A stretch of 64,000 bases of DNA from Sophora flavescens (Eukaryota > Streptophyta > Magnoliopsida > Fabales > Fabaceae): NCBI GenBank assembly GCA_030762895.1, contig CM061066.1, positions 118,142,715 to 118,206,714 on the forward strand, given 5' to 3'. The notes under the pieces were generated by a model. The model saw only the letters and a program-made list of their open reading frames with translations, had not been told where the DNA came from and made no database searches. A program made the translations under genes and the position numbers. Every line of letters begins with the position of its first letter. The stretch's first letter is position 1. This document shows, piece after piece, positions 53,427-64,000 of this stretch.

Positions 53427-53758
53427 CCTGCAATCAAATCTAGTGGTATGGTTCCCTCTAGCTCGAATGCAGTTGGTGTCAAGTCCAAGGGAGAATTCAC
53501 TCCTCGATAGACCACACCTGTACTAGCAACGTTCTTATTTTTATGCAAAAAACATGTCCTTTTTAGGGTAAAAATATAGTTGATAACGTATCTAAGGGAG
53601 AACGCACTCCTCGATAGATATCATCTAAAAAAACGCTCGTCAGTCATCGATGAAAACTTCCATTCCATTATAAATATTTCAATACAAATCATGAGTCTTT
53701 GATCAAAATAAAAGAAATACATTGATAGTTTTCATCTCTCTTCGAGGTCCACAAAGCA

Positions 53759-55836
53759 TTATGTTAAGAGTCTCATCTTCTTTTTCTTGAACCGTTTGGC
53801 AAGTTTCCCAAAATGATTGAAGAACTCGGTCACCTTTGGTGGTATCTGAAGGAAATGGTTCATACGAATGTGGATGGATGCTTCTCCAAATCGCTCCACT
53901 AGCTGGGAAGTGTGATATTGGAGCTTATCCATCATGTCCTCGTATTTTATTTTCCATGCTTTCTTTTCATTCATTACATCCTTCACTACTAATCTCCATC
54001 CCTTTACCTATTCTGCGTGACGTTGAGGTTCAACTCTTTCAGTGTATTTTATTTTGGCTCTGAGCCAATTTTCTCTCACGTTGGCCTCCGCTAGTAGCTC
54101 GGGATACTTGGCTGCTTCGTTCCATCCTCGATCAGAGTACAGTTCTGTTTAGGCCAAGGATTCTTGCAGGGATTCACCTCGCTCTTCTAGTATATGTATT
54201 GTTTCAACATAAACCCCTACATTTGCCTTGAGCTCTTTTTTCTTCCTTTGAAGTTTGACAAGCATCTTCTCTTGATATTCTATCTTTGCCAGCAGCTCTT
54301 GAATTTCTGTTTCTTTTTCTTTTCTTACCCTTTTCGCACGACTTGGGGCTTCACAGGCATCGACGCATTCGTCTTTCAAATGCTCAATCTGTAAACTTAG
54401 CTTCTGCACTTGGTTTGGAGCGTAACAATAGTTATTTCGGCAGCTTGGTTCTTCTCATCCAAAACCTTCATTTGAGATTTTAAAATTTCGATTTCTTTCA
54501 ACATTTGATCTTCGGTAAGAGGATTATTTTCACTACGGCGAGGGGATGCAGGTCTTGGGGGGTAACCTCTTCTCGCTTCTCTCCATACTTCATATCTTTT
54601 TGTGTGAGCTATGATTCGCCTTCCTAATTCATCAGGTCCTTTCATATGAACATCATTCCATGCTGACCTTACTGCTATTGTTTGACTCTTGATGCTTTCA
54701 CTTTCTTGGTATAGGAAGAATGCCCCACCGAGCAGCTCTTCAGGGGGTTCATCCTGTGTCCACTTGAGTTGACGCATCACCAAAGCTGGTGAATATGATA
54801 CACAACCTCTAGGACCCATCAATGGAACATTTGAAAAACTTCCACAGCTGAATTCAACTGAATCTCCATTGTACTATGGGCACATCCAGCTAAATGACCG
54901 CGGGTCGATCTGATCAAACTCTTGTTTCCATTCATATAGCTTGCGTGGCTTTAGTTGCATGCGAGCGAATCCTTTCAGCGGGTCATCTGTTCTATCAATT
55001 TTATCGCGAGCGTACAAATGAGTCATGATCCAGACATACAATATTGATGCACAACATCGCAGTTTCCCTTGTTGATTCTGATGACAAACATGTAGGGAGA
55101 GGAAAGTTTCAGCTAAGATAGCGGGGGCCGGGTTCACACCATATTCTTCAACCCTATAGAAAACATCCATGGTCGACTGACCAATCAGATCTGGTACAAA
55201 AGGAAATAGCACCAACCCATATATCATGAGGGCTAGTACTTTGTTGAAAGTAACCCATCGTTGTTGCTGGGCTAGCTCGTTGAGATACACTTCCAAAAAT
55301 CGCTTCTTCAATCCTTTGGTGGTTCCTTTTTCTGCTTTCTCTAGCCGTTTTGGTTGAAGCTCCAATAGACTTGTTATCTTCCAATTTGTTACATATTGGC
55401 CATAATACGTGTAGACACGGGTCCTCTTTTGAATTGGCAGTCTTAGCATATAAGCATACTCTTCTATGGTCGGAGTGATGTCTAAGTTAGGCAATCCAAA
55501 ACACCTCAAAGTTGAATTCCAATATTGGGCCAATGCACTCAGGGCGGGGGCTTCCATCGGAACACGCAATAGGTCCAATATTCTACCATACTTGCTGACA
55601 AAGCCCGAGCGTGCTTTTTCTGGCATTTGCTGGCTAAGTTCACATAAACACTTCACATCATTGAGTGTCACATCAATCTTGATACTTTTCTTGGAACAGC
55701 TCGCATTGCTAGTACTCTTTTCGGAACCAAACTTTTCCATTTTTCTTGCTATAAGATGAATACCAATGTCTTCCAACAAAGAGGCACAAGCGAAAAAACA
55801 AAAAAATGAGTATAGTGAAACAAATATATCTTGCAT
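53759..55836 (-). pseudogene. Ogre ORF1 (DUF7745-type domain plus coiled coil)
   Basis: The extra ORF that Ogre elements carry before gag; its function is unknown. From 55836: VTLNDVKCLCELSQQMPEKA, RCFGLPNLDITPTIEEYAYM, LRLPIQKRTRVYTYYGQYVT and ALMIYGLVLFPFVPDLIGQS, all typical of the plant DUF7745-like domain. A TAG at 54871-54873 interrupts it. The same frame goes on with GGAFFLYQESESIKSQTIAV, and a shift leads to the coiled-coil region IEHLKDECVDACEAPSRAKR (54149-54409), ending near 53759. The reading is broken in at least two places. Confidence 0.72.
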
Positions 55837-56856
55837 GATTCATGTTGTATGAGACCCAATGGGGTTGAAAACCCTGACGGGTATGCTGCCAAAGCATCAC
55901 CTTCATTATGACATATCGCTTATTAGATGTGCAATAATATTCGAATATGTCATTAAGGTTCGAGGCGGCAATGTGACGCCCCTAGTTTTGTGAATATTCA
56001 CAATGAACATGCATGACAATTTATGCTTACGATGATAGAGAGAGAAAAGAAAAGTACGCCCCCCTTTTGTCCTAAGCTAGGTAAAACCTAAGGATGGACA
56101 CACCCTAAGTTGGGACTCTAAACAGGTCGGCCACTAGGTTTGCTCTATTAGTGAAAAATGGGACGGGTCTAGACCTCTAAAAGTCATGGTCCCCAGATTG
56201 CCCTTATAAGGATCTGATTCATGAATCTACACAAGTAGGGATAAACCCTCTCAATATGACTGTTCCATGATCTCATGTACAATATGAGTGGTGAACCGAC
56301 AAGTATCAGGGAGGTACAAGACCTCTTCAATGACAATGTCGGAGCACGGCCTAATCCTTGGGTTTTGAGCAAGCTCAGGTATAGAGCCAAGAGTGTGCGT
56401 AATATGTGATAGTGATGTGTGTGAATGGAGCATACAAACCTATAACACTTAAAAAATAAAAAGAAAAGAAAAGACAAGAAAAACCTTCAAAATAAAAACA
56501 TAGGTGTATATAAAAATGGTTATAAGTCATCTACCCTATTGTTAAAATATAGGAAAAAAGAAAAGAAAGGAGGAGGAAACAAAAACATTGTTAGTGAAAT
56601 ATATACAAAAATAACATGAGTTAAAATGTATATACAACTAATTTTTCTAATTTTTATTTAAATAAAAGGAAAACCCAAACAAAAAGGACAATCCAAACAA
56701 ACATTACTAAAAATAAAAACATTTTTTTTCTTTTTGTTATTTAATTATTGTAAGAAAAAAAAACAGCAAGATATAACAATAAAAGGTAAAACAAATAAGC
56801 TACAAGTTAATAAAAATTTTCAAAACTAATTTTTACGGGCTTGACTCTCTTAAAAG
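55837..56856 (-). other. Ogre 5' untranslated region
   Basis: Sequence between primer site and ORF1; A/T-rich, without an ORF. It contains a Y-rich/A-rich stretch at 56440-56800. Confidence 0.5.
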
Positions 56857-56857
56857 T

Positions 56858-56876
56858 ATCCCCAGTGGAGTCGCCA
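56858..56876 (-). promoter_or_regulatory. Ogre primer-binding site
   Basis: The minus strand reads TGGCGACTCCACTGGGGAT two bases inside the LTR end, the tRNA-Arg-type site used by Ogre elements. Confidence 0.78.
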
Positions 56877-56878
56877 TC

Positions 56879-59058
56879 TGTCGCGACCGTGATCGCGGCG
56901 CAACGACGAACCAAAGAAAACCTGCTTTTTCTTTTAAAGAATAAACATGGAGTCGCCACCAATTTTATTTAACTTCGGGAAAATTGGAAAACTCTTTTAA
57001 AAAAAACTTTGGGTTCAGGTGTCGATTACATCTAAGGAAGGCATGAAGACTTAACCCCACGGCACCCTAGAACATCCATAAAAATGGTTACCCAAAATTA
57101 GTTGTGTAAATTATTAGTAACTTTGAAAATATTTATTTTACCCCGAAAATCATTTAAAGGAAAAATCATTTTTAATTTTAAGATATTTTGTATTTTTTAT
57201 CGGTTTTATATTTGTGAAAAATTTTTATTAAACCTAAATGAGGTTGAACATGGCATGTAAGTCCATAGGGCAACCTCAAAATCTAAAGGATTGAGCATGA
57301 CACTTGTCATAGAGCAACCCAAAAAATAACATTGATTTAATTAGGTATTTAGAAACAATGCCACATAGGAATTAGGAAGAGAAATATTATTTCATGATCT
57401 CATTTTTTGTTTTATTCTACCTTTTTTATTAATTGTTGAAAAGTCCTAAATAGGTTGAACATGACACATAAGTCCATAGGACAACCCTTATTCTAAGGGA
57501 TTGAATATGGCAACCAAGTCCACAGGCCATCCCTAAATAAAACAAGTCCAATCATTTATTTATCAAAAGGCAATTTTCTTTGTTTTATAAAAAGGGAACA
57601 AACCGGTTGAAGAGGATTTAAGTGATCATCTTTTATTTTTATGTGAAAAAATAGCTTTGCCTTATGAAAATAGAACAAAAATGAAACATTTTAAGTGTTC
57701 AGTAACAATATAGCCATATGAAGATTACTAGTGTATCATGCATTTTCGCATATGACGACAAACAATGAAATAGGAATCCTACGATACACCATTTCTGAAA
57801 CAGACATAAGAACTCATATAGCAAACATCATACTAACTAATTCAGTTTCAATATCCATGGATTTTCTTTTCATCATAAATAGAGACACAAAAATAAGAAT
57901 GTCAAGAGAAACTCATGAATAATATCAATAAAGAGAACAAGGAGGATTACCAAATGAGAGCAAAATAACAATGATTTTGCTTTCTCCCAGTAGTAAAATT
58001 TTAAGATCAAAACCCTCACATTTCAGTTTCACTGACTCTTTTAACTCTCCCTCCTTCTGAAAATTTGGAACCACTCTAATGACAGAGAAGAGAAAAAAAC
58101 ACTCAAATCACTAACCCAAAAACCCCTTCTTTCCGTTTAAAAAACGAAGATCCCCTCCATTTCTACCTCAAACCCAATCTCTTTTTCTTCACAAAGAAAA
58201 CATCAGATAGAAAAATCTCTCTCCCTCTATCTTCGTATCCTTCCTCCGTCTCTCCTATAATTTTTTGTCCTTCCCCCTCCTTCTATAGATGGAGAAGAGG
58301 GCTTCATGCTTTTCCTTACCCAGCGGCTTCAAGGTTGGTCCCACGAAATCCGGAGCTTGGACGGTTCTGAGCAGAGATCGCGTGTGTCCAGATGAAGGTG
58401 GCGCGAGCAGAGGAAAGGAGGCGATTTGATGTGAAGGCTGCGTGTTTGAAGAGAGAAGGAAGAGTGGTGCAGTTGGAGAGTGGAGGAGATGAAGGAGGAG
58501 AAGGACCAATGGGTAGAGGAGGTGCAGGGGGGTTGGAGAATGGGAGGAGGAAGAGAGGTTTTGTCTGATATGTAAAATGGGGTTTTTTAGGGTTAGGAGA
58601 AGTAACTCAATCTCCTTTCTTCTTTTTTTGCTGATTGTTCTTTTCCCCTTCTTTTCTTCCTCATTTCTTCATTATTTTCTTTTTCTTATTTCTTTCTTCA
58701 CTATTATTTTTTTAGCCTCCAGTTTGAAAATAAAATTGCAGTGGACGGAACCTCCTCGTCCAACAGAAAATTAGATACTCAACGGACGGAACCTCCTCGT
58801 CCAACAGAAAATTAGATATACAATGGATGAAACCTCCTCGTCCAAACCGTCCAACAGAAAATTAGATACGCAACGGACGGAACATCCTCGTCCAACAGAA
58901 AATTAGATACGCAACGGACGGAACCTCCTCATTTCTTCTTCATTATTTTTTTTTTCTTCTTTCTTTCTTCACTATTATGTTTTTTAGTCTCCCTAAAATA
59001 ACATAATAATAAAAATAGAATAAAATAAAATGAAGACAGACAAAAATGGGTGTTCACA
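56879..59058 (-). repeat. Ogre 5' LTR
   Basis: A 2180-bp stretch. On the minus strand it starts TGTGAACACCCATTTTTG (59058) and ends GGTCGCGACA (56879) before the primer site. At 57235-57535 a degenerate unit (GGTTGAACATGACACATAAG, CCATAGGACAACCC) is repeated about four times; a 41-bp minisatellite lies at 58743-58930. The partner LTR is missing, so the boundary is by motif only. Confidence 0.65.
58743..58930. repeat. 41-bp minisatellite in the Ogre LTR
   Basis: About 4.4 copies of a unit beginning GGACGGAACCTCCTCGTCC (starts 58743, 58784, 58825, 58875, 58916). The third copy has a 9-bp internal insertion (AACCGTCCA). The array is bracketed by direct repeats of a T/C-rich stretch (58663-58714, 58929-58986). 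Confidence 0.88.
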
Positions 59059-60912
59059 CATATCACAAACCATGTTTCAAGTCACCCCCTAGTGCCCTAA
59101 TCGCTCATCATAATCTCACAGATAACCTCAATAATAATCTTGTCTCATCAATCTCTTCATCATATCACAGTAATCATCTCGATTAGGCACTACTAACACA
59201 TATATAATATGAATTCCTCAATTTATCACCATAACTCATTATAACTTATCACTTACTCAACCTCTAAGCACAATCATAACACTCATCATGTCATCACCAT
59301 CATGCCATCATGTTATTATTTCCAACATAATAAATACCAAAATATAATAATAAATATAACACTTTAAAAAATAATTACAACACTCATGATATCATTCATC
59401 AAGTACCAAGTTCAAGTCAACCAGTCAAGCAGACAATCATCACATAACAAAATAATATATATGTATAGATATTTATCGTGACGACGATAGACGTACAATT
59501 TCTATATCATCATTGGTACCACTAGGTAGTCCCCAATGTGATATAGACATTGTCCGTTGCTTGTTCTCGTGTAGGGTTTGGTTCGCCCTACGCCATTATC
59601 GAATTAAATGCGACCGCGTCGTTTTCGACGTTAAATAGTTTCTTTCCCCCACCTCGAGAGTCGCACGCTAAATGGAACGAGACGAAACGAACTAAAACGA
59701 AATGTCCTCGAACTCCTAGATTCTTCCTTGCCCAGAAACAGGGCCCCCGAGCCTCAAAATTCACCTAAGAAACCACTTTGTGAACAACACATTGTAAGGA
59801 CTTAGAATTGCAGGAAACACCATAAAATTCGTCACTGATTTGGCTCTATATCTCACAATATACACCTTTATTTAAAATAGTGAACGGTGAGATTAAAGCA
59901 CTACATTTCCTTTACATTGTCCAAAAATTTTAGCTTGATCCAACGGTGTATGAGCCTAGGATGAACCTCCCAGGGTCACTGGCCAGGAGCTACTCGGGTT
60001 GAGTTTCTCTCCAACTTCTGAGCTGAATAACTCACACTCAGAGGGTTGTACAGAAATTCAAACCGTTGGATATGAATAACTCCTAGTCCAGAACCTCCAT
60101 CTCATATTTGAACACAATCCAACGGTGCAAGAAGGTGAAGTGATGATTTTACAGAAGTTGTTCCAGCTTCAAAGCTCTCAAAAATGGTGATTTAGGGTTC
60201 TTGGTAGCCTTCCTTCCTCACTCTCTATCTCTCTTTCTAGATTTTCTCTCTTCCTCTCTCTAAACTCTCCTCTCTGTTCTCTGGCTTCTCTCTATGGTCT
60301 CTGCCTCGTATTCTTTTGTTTATGACTTAAGTGACTTAAGTGACTTAAGTCATTTTATTTTTGCTGAAACATGTCCCCACGCTCGAGCGTGAGAAGGTCG
60401 ACGCTTGAGCATGGGAAAAACCACGCTTGAGCATGAGAAGGCAGATACGCCACCGTGCCATGCAGCCAATCATGAGATGCCACATTAGCCCTGATTGACA
60501 CGTGGCAAGTCAAAGCATGGCCCTTGTCTGTTGACTTGGGCGCTCGAGGGTGGATACACCCACGCTCGAGCGTTGACTTCTGACAAAAAGACAACTCTTT
60601 GCGTTCAGGGTCCGTTCGACATCCGATTGCGCTCAAATTTGAGATATAGGCTCAGTAGGACCTAATAAACAACCTAAAGCCATAAAAAAGGCCTAATCTA
60701 AACTCTAACTCCAAAATTCTTATTCCACACTCAAACATCTCAAAAATGCTAACTGGGAAACCCTAATTGGTCTCTACGTTCAAACTCACCTGAAAAAGCT
60801 GCATACTTATCACGCAAAGGTCTCTATGCCTCAAACCACATCTCAACTATATAATACAAGTCCTAACCCTAATCCTTATACATAAACTGTACATGAAATC
60901 ACGTATGTTACA
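59059..60912 (-). repeat. Tekay-like (chromovirus) LTR, partial
   Basis: On the minus strand a possible start TGTAACATACGTGATTTC (60912) leads to phrases typical of plant Tekay/Del LTRs: ACCGTTGGATTGTGTTC, GGTTTGAATTTCTGTACAAC, ACCGTTGGATCAAGC and CGTCTATCGTCGTCAC. The right side of the element (internal region) is missing; it abuts the Ogre LTR at 59058/59059. It contains clustered ACGCTCGAGCGTG words and a TGACTTAAG triplet repeat. Confidence 0.5.
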
Positions 60913-61739
60913 GTTGTCACCGTATGTAGATGTTCTATTAGACTAAACTTCATTATTATTAACTAATGTTAATTCTTGTAACCATTCTTTTTCTTATCTA
61001 TATATAAGGTTCTACCATGAACTTTACATAGGCCACTAACGTGTACCATTAAAGATGATTCTGATAGAGTTATTCTTTGCAAGATTAGATAATTGGTGGA
61101 GAGAAGGCGGTTTGAAGGATACTTCACCAAGGGATGACTTCCATTTTGTCTAGTTGACAACCTAACGAAGGGAAGCACCACTGACTACAAAGTTTACATT
61201 CAAGATCAGACACAATTATATGCCAATTAGAAGAAAATTTTCTAGAGGATTTTTATAAAATTCAAACTTGATTTTGTTTCAGATGCTGTTTCCTTTTTTT
61301 GTTATGTAAACTTTTTGTCTTGTGATGAACTTTGGTAATTTGTATTTTTTTATATGTGGTTTTGAACAGTTTGGCAATTATAAGTCAAGTTCCTTTATTA
61401 ATTTCGCATCTATTATATTTGAGTTGTTTTTGATATATTTGAATATCTTGCAATATAAAGCATATATTAGATAAAAATTATAACATATTCCTCTAGTATA
61501 TCATCAATTATCATCATCATCATCCAAGTATCCTATGTTAGCCAAACGAAATCCCCCGTAATTTGATTGACTATTTTTTGGTGCTAAAAAATTTGGAGAA
61601 GAAGAACCACGTAACATGAGATTTGATCATTGTGTACTTTGTTTTTTAGATGGCGACGGGTGCAATACGTGGAGTGATGCCACCAAATTTTTTGCCATGT
61701 CCAATTTGTCTCGCCAAGATCTGTAGCAGGTTTCATATT
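60913..61739. other. Intergenic DNA of unknown origin
   Basis: No family recognised. A short reading at 61652-61735 (+) starts MATGAIRGVMPPNFL after a T-rich stretch and ends at the foldback element; it could be a broken exon but is too short to judge. Confidence 0.3.
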
Positions 61740-61748
61740 TTCTTTATA

Positions 61749-63103
61749 GACTAAACCCCAATTTGGTCCCTGAGAAAAACACTCGGGTCTGAAATAGTCC
61801 CTATCCAAAAAAAACTATCCATTTAGTCCTTAAGAATGTGTTTACCGGGACAGATTAGTCCTTCTGTCAGTTGACCACCTTTGACCGCAGGTTAAATGCT
61901 GACGTGTCAGTTTCCATTCCAAAACGCATGCCGTTCACCATTTCTTTCCTTCTTCTTCCTCCAGCTTCTTCTTCTTCTTCCAATCACTTTAATTGAGTGT
62001 TTTTCAGACCCTAGTGTTTTTCAACTTCGGCTCAACTCATCTGCTCGTCTTCTTCAACTTCTTCCTTGATTTGCTATGCCCCATCGCCGCCCCACCTGCT
62101 ACTCTCCACCGCCCCACGGCTAATCTCTAATATAGAGGCTGACTGCTATTGGTGGTTGTCGAAGTTGCTGGATGGTATGCAAGACCATTAGACATTTGCT
62201 AAACCTGGAATTTAGAGTTTTAGGTTGAAGGAATTGATAAGGAAGATCGATGAGCTTGTTTCGCACATGTGGAGAAGATCGACACCCTTCTATCTCATTC
62301 CCTCCGTCTTCTCCCCTCCGCCCCACAATCACAGATCTCCACCGCCACCGCCACCAAAATTCAATTTCTGAACCCTTTTCGTCTTCTTCTTCTGTATCTC
62401 GTGCTTCTCACCAGATATAACAATGTCGAAACACGATTTTGAAACACGAAGAGCTTTCTCCTTCGCCGCACATCTCGATCTTCCTCTCCTCCCGATTCTC
62501 GTTCTCCTTTCGTTCTCGATCTTTTTTTTGGGGATTGTGATGCTGATGTGAAAATATATTGTTGGTGGAAGTGGGATTGTGATGCTGAAAGTGTGAGAAA
62601 GTGCGGATCTTCGTTTTTAGAATATCAGGTGGGCTGGTGAAGGTAAATCTGTTGGTGGTGCGGTGGTTCTGTTTGAAGAGGGTTTGGAGGCGGCAGCGGA
62701 GATCTGTGATTGTGGGACGGAGGGGAGAAGATGGAGGGAAATGAAGAACCAAAAAGAAAATGGGTTGAGTATGTAGAGGAAGATGAAACACTAAGGAGCT
62801 AAGCACGTCTAGGAAGATGGAGGTGAAGGCAATGGGGCGGCGGTGGAGCTGAGCATGTCGTGGAAGATGAAATATTGAGGAAGATGAAAGATAGGGACGA
62901 AGGAAAGAAACGGTGAACGGCATGCGTTTTGGAATGGAAACTGACACGCCAAAGATTTAACCTCGGTCAAAGGTGGTCAACGCGACGTAGGACTAATCTG
63001 TCCCGGTAAACACATTCTTAAGGACTAAATGGATAGTTTTTTTTGGATAGGGACTATTTCAGACCCGAGTGTTTTTCTCAGGGACCAAATTGGGGGTTTA
63101 GTC
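61749..63103. mobile_element. 1355-bp foldback element (Mutator-like) with about 200-bp inverted ends
   Basis: The terminal arms are inverse for more than 200 bp with few differences (GACTAAACCCCAATTTGGTC at the left; inverse of right GACTAAACCCCCAATTTGGT). The flanks TTCTTTATA (61740-61748) and TTTTTTATA (63104-63112) are a 9-bp duplication with one mismatch. A second inverted pair (ACAATCACAGATCTCC at 62327, inverse near 62699) is placed inside. T/C-rich inner sequence carries a weak minus-strand reading of 179 codons that looks like low complexity. No transposase. Confidence 0.75.
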
Positions 63104-63112
63104 TTTTTTATA

Positions 63113-64000
63113 TTTGCATTTAAAATTTAAGCCATATATTGAGACTAATAGTTTTTATTTTTTTTGACTGGGTATTTCCAGTAACAAAGTTGTGAGAATA
63201 ACTCTCGACTCGGGATATGGTTAAGTAAAACCTTTTTCAAAATGGCGATTCTCAAAATGGCAAGTCCGGGATTAGAAATCCCTTTCCTTGCATGCGAAGC
63301 TCACCAGGGAGCATAATCCATTTTTGCGACCAGTTTTACTTTGGGATTGAGACTAATATGCTATGCAAGAAAAAAATTTAACATGTGAGATAAAACTTGA
63401 AATTTTCTAGCAATTACCATGTAAACTATTTATAAGGCAAGCCGAAAATATACTTGTTAGAGAATTTTGGGTCACACATGTAATGTTTAAATGTATTAGG
63501 GCCATTATTTTAATTAGCCAAATTAAAGTGATCTAATTCAGTTAAGGTTATAATTGTCATAAAAAATATTGTGTAGATGCCTAAAGTCTTATTTCTATTT
63601 TTATGATGGGCTAAAATAGAAATAGGAAAAGTTTAAAGCCTTGACTCTTCATAAAATGGTATGAACCTAAAAGGTATTACTTTTCATGAAATGGCATGGA
63701 CTCGTTATAAAAGGTTATGATCTTTAAGTCATATGCATTCATTTTTTTTTTCTAATATCCCATCATTAGAAAGGAGAGTCTCTTTATGGTTTAAGAAGAA
63801 TTGTACATGCTTGACTTGGAAGACCAAGAACCATAAGTTTCTCCATTATTCTCCATGGATTCGAGTATGCTTCTGCTATTGTCTTTCTTTATCTATTTCT
63901 TGATGATTGTACATGACTTGTCTTGATTTGATGATGGTTTTCATCTAAGTATCTCTCCTTACTCAATTTTGACTCCTCTCCAAGATTTAGGTATATTTGA
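63113..64000. other. Right end of window, possible LTR start
   Basis: No gene seen. From 63458 the sequence starts TGTTAGAGAATTTTGGG, followed by a TATA-like GTTATAAAAGG at 63694 and a T-rich tract, the pattern of a copia-type LTR whose remainder would lie beyond base 64000. This cannot be confirmed here. Confidence 0.3.

Larger units (their letters stand above)
40358..59058 (-). mobile_element. Ogre-like Ty3/gypsy element, 3'-truncated, split by an Athila-like insertion
   Basis: Minus-strand order from the right: LTR (56879-59058), primer site TGGCGACTCCACTGGGG (tRNA-Arg type, diagnostic of Ogre/Tat), ORF1, gag and the start of protease. It is interrupted by an Athila-like element at 41559-51714 with target duplication GGGAC, then resumes to 40358. 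Reverse transcriptase, integrase and the 3' LTR are missing. ORF1 upstream of gag is the hallmark of Ogre elements. Several stop codons make it inactive. Confidence 0.82.

Noticed and set aside
58737..58930. CRISPR-like repeat array
   Set aside because: A head-to-tail minisatellite without unique spacers, in a plant LTR.
62408..62947. 179-codon minus-strand reading in the third foldback
   Set aside because: It runs from the terminal repeat into T/C-rich sequence; serine/proline/arginine low complexity and no family likeness.

Overview
The window is nuclear DNA from a flowering plant, most likely a eudicot and probably a legume. It has GT-AG spliced genes with long introns, a plastid-type transcription-repair-coupling helicase, a plant vacuolar Qa-SNARE, and a dense load of plant LTR retrotransposons (Ty1/copia, Athila/Cyclops-like, Ogre-like, Tekay-like, Cassandra). 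Only three host genes are recognisable. The legume assignment is inferred from the repeat families and is not proven by the sequence.

Region 1 (1-26751, + strand) is one gene for an Mfd/TRCF-like ATP-dependent DNA helicase (homologue of the chloroplast-targeted plant protein). Its 5' end lies outside the window. Thirteen exons were placed by splice sites and conserved motifs; together they hold only 2333 nt of coding sequence. Three single-base indels (near 112, 394 and 1546) break the frame in exons 1 and 3, while exons 4-13 are clean. About 15 kb of intron is transposon: a minus-strand copia element carrying a nested plus-strand copia element (intron 3), a head-to-head Cassandra TRIM composite with 5S-rRNA-derived LTRs (intron 5), a hAT element with a perfect 8-bp target duplication (intron 6), a gag-less minus-strand copia element (intron 8), a probable solo LTR and several MITEs.

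Region 2 (26752-36104) holds a 628-bp Mutator-like foldback element, then an intact seven-exon SYP22/VAM3-type vacuolar syntaxin gene (29356-32830, 265 aa) with a Harbinger-like MITE in one intron, then repeat-poor intergenic DNA.

Region 3 (36105-40357) holds a second Mutator-like foldback element and an intronless minus-strand gene for a TMEM45/DUF716-family membrane protein (37863-38801, 312 aa).

Region 4 (40358-64000) is a nest of retrotransposons, all on the minus strand. A 3'-truncated Ogre-like element (protease end 40358-41553, gag and ORF1 51720-55836, tRNA-Arg-type primer site, 5' LTR 56879-59058) is split by a nearly complete 10.2-kb Athila-like element (41559-51714, target duplication GGGAC). 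The Ogre LTR abuts a Tekay-like LTR (59059-60912). A third, 1355-bp Mutator-like foldback follows (61749-63103). The last 0.9 kb has no recognised gene.

The most unusual object is the Cassandra composite at 11758-13075: two elements in inverted orientation inside one AGGTG target duplication, with two distinct 5S-derived LTR subtypes alternating along it.
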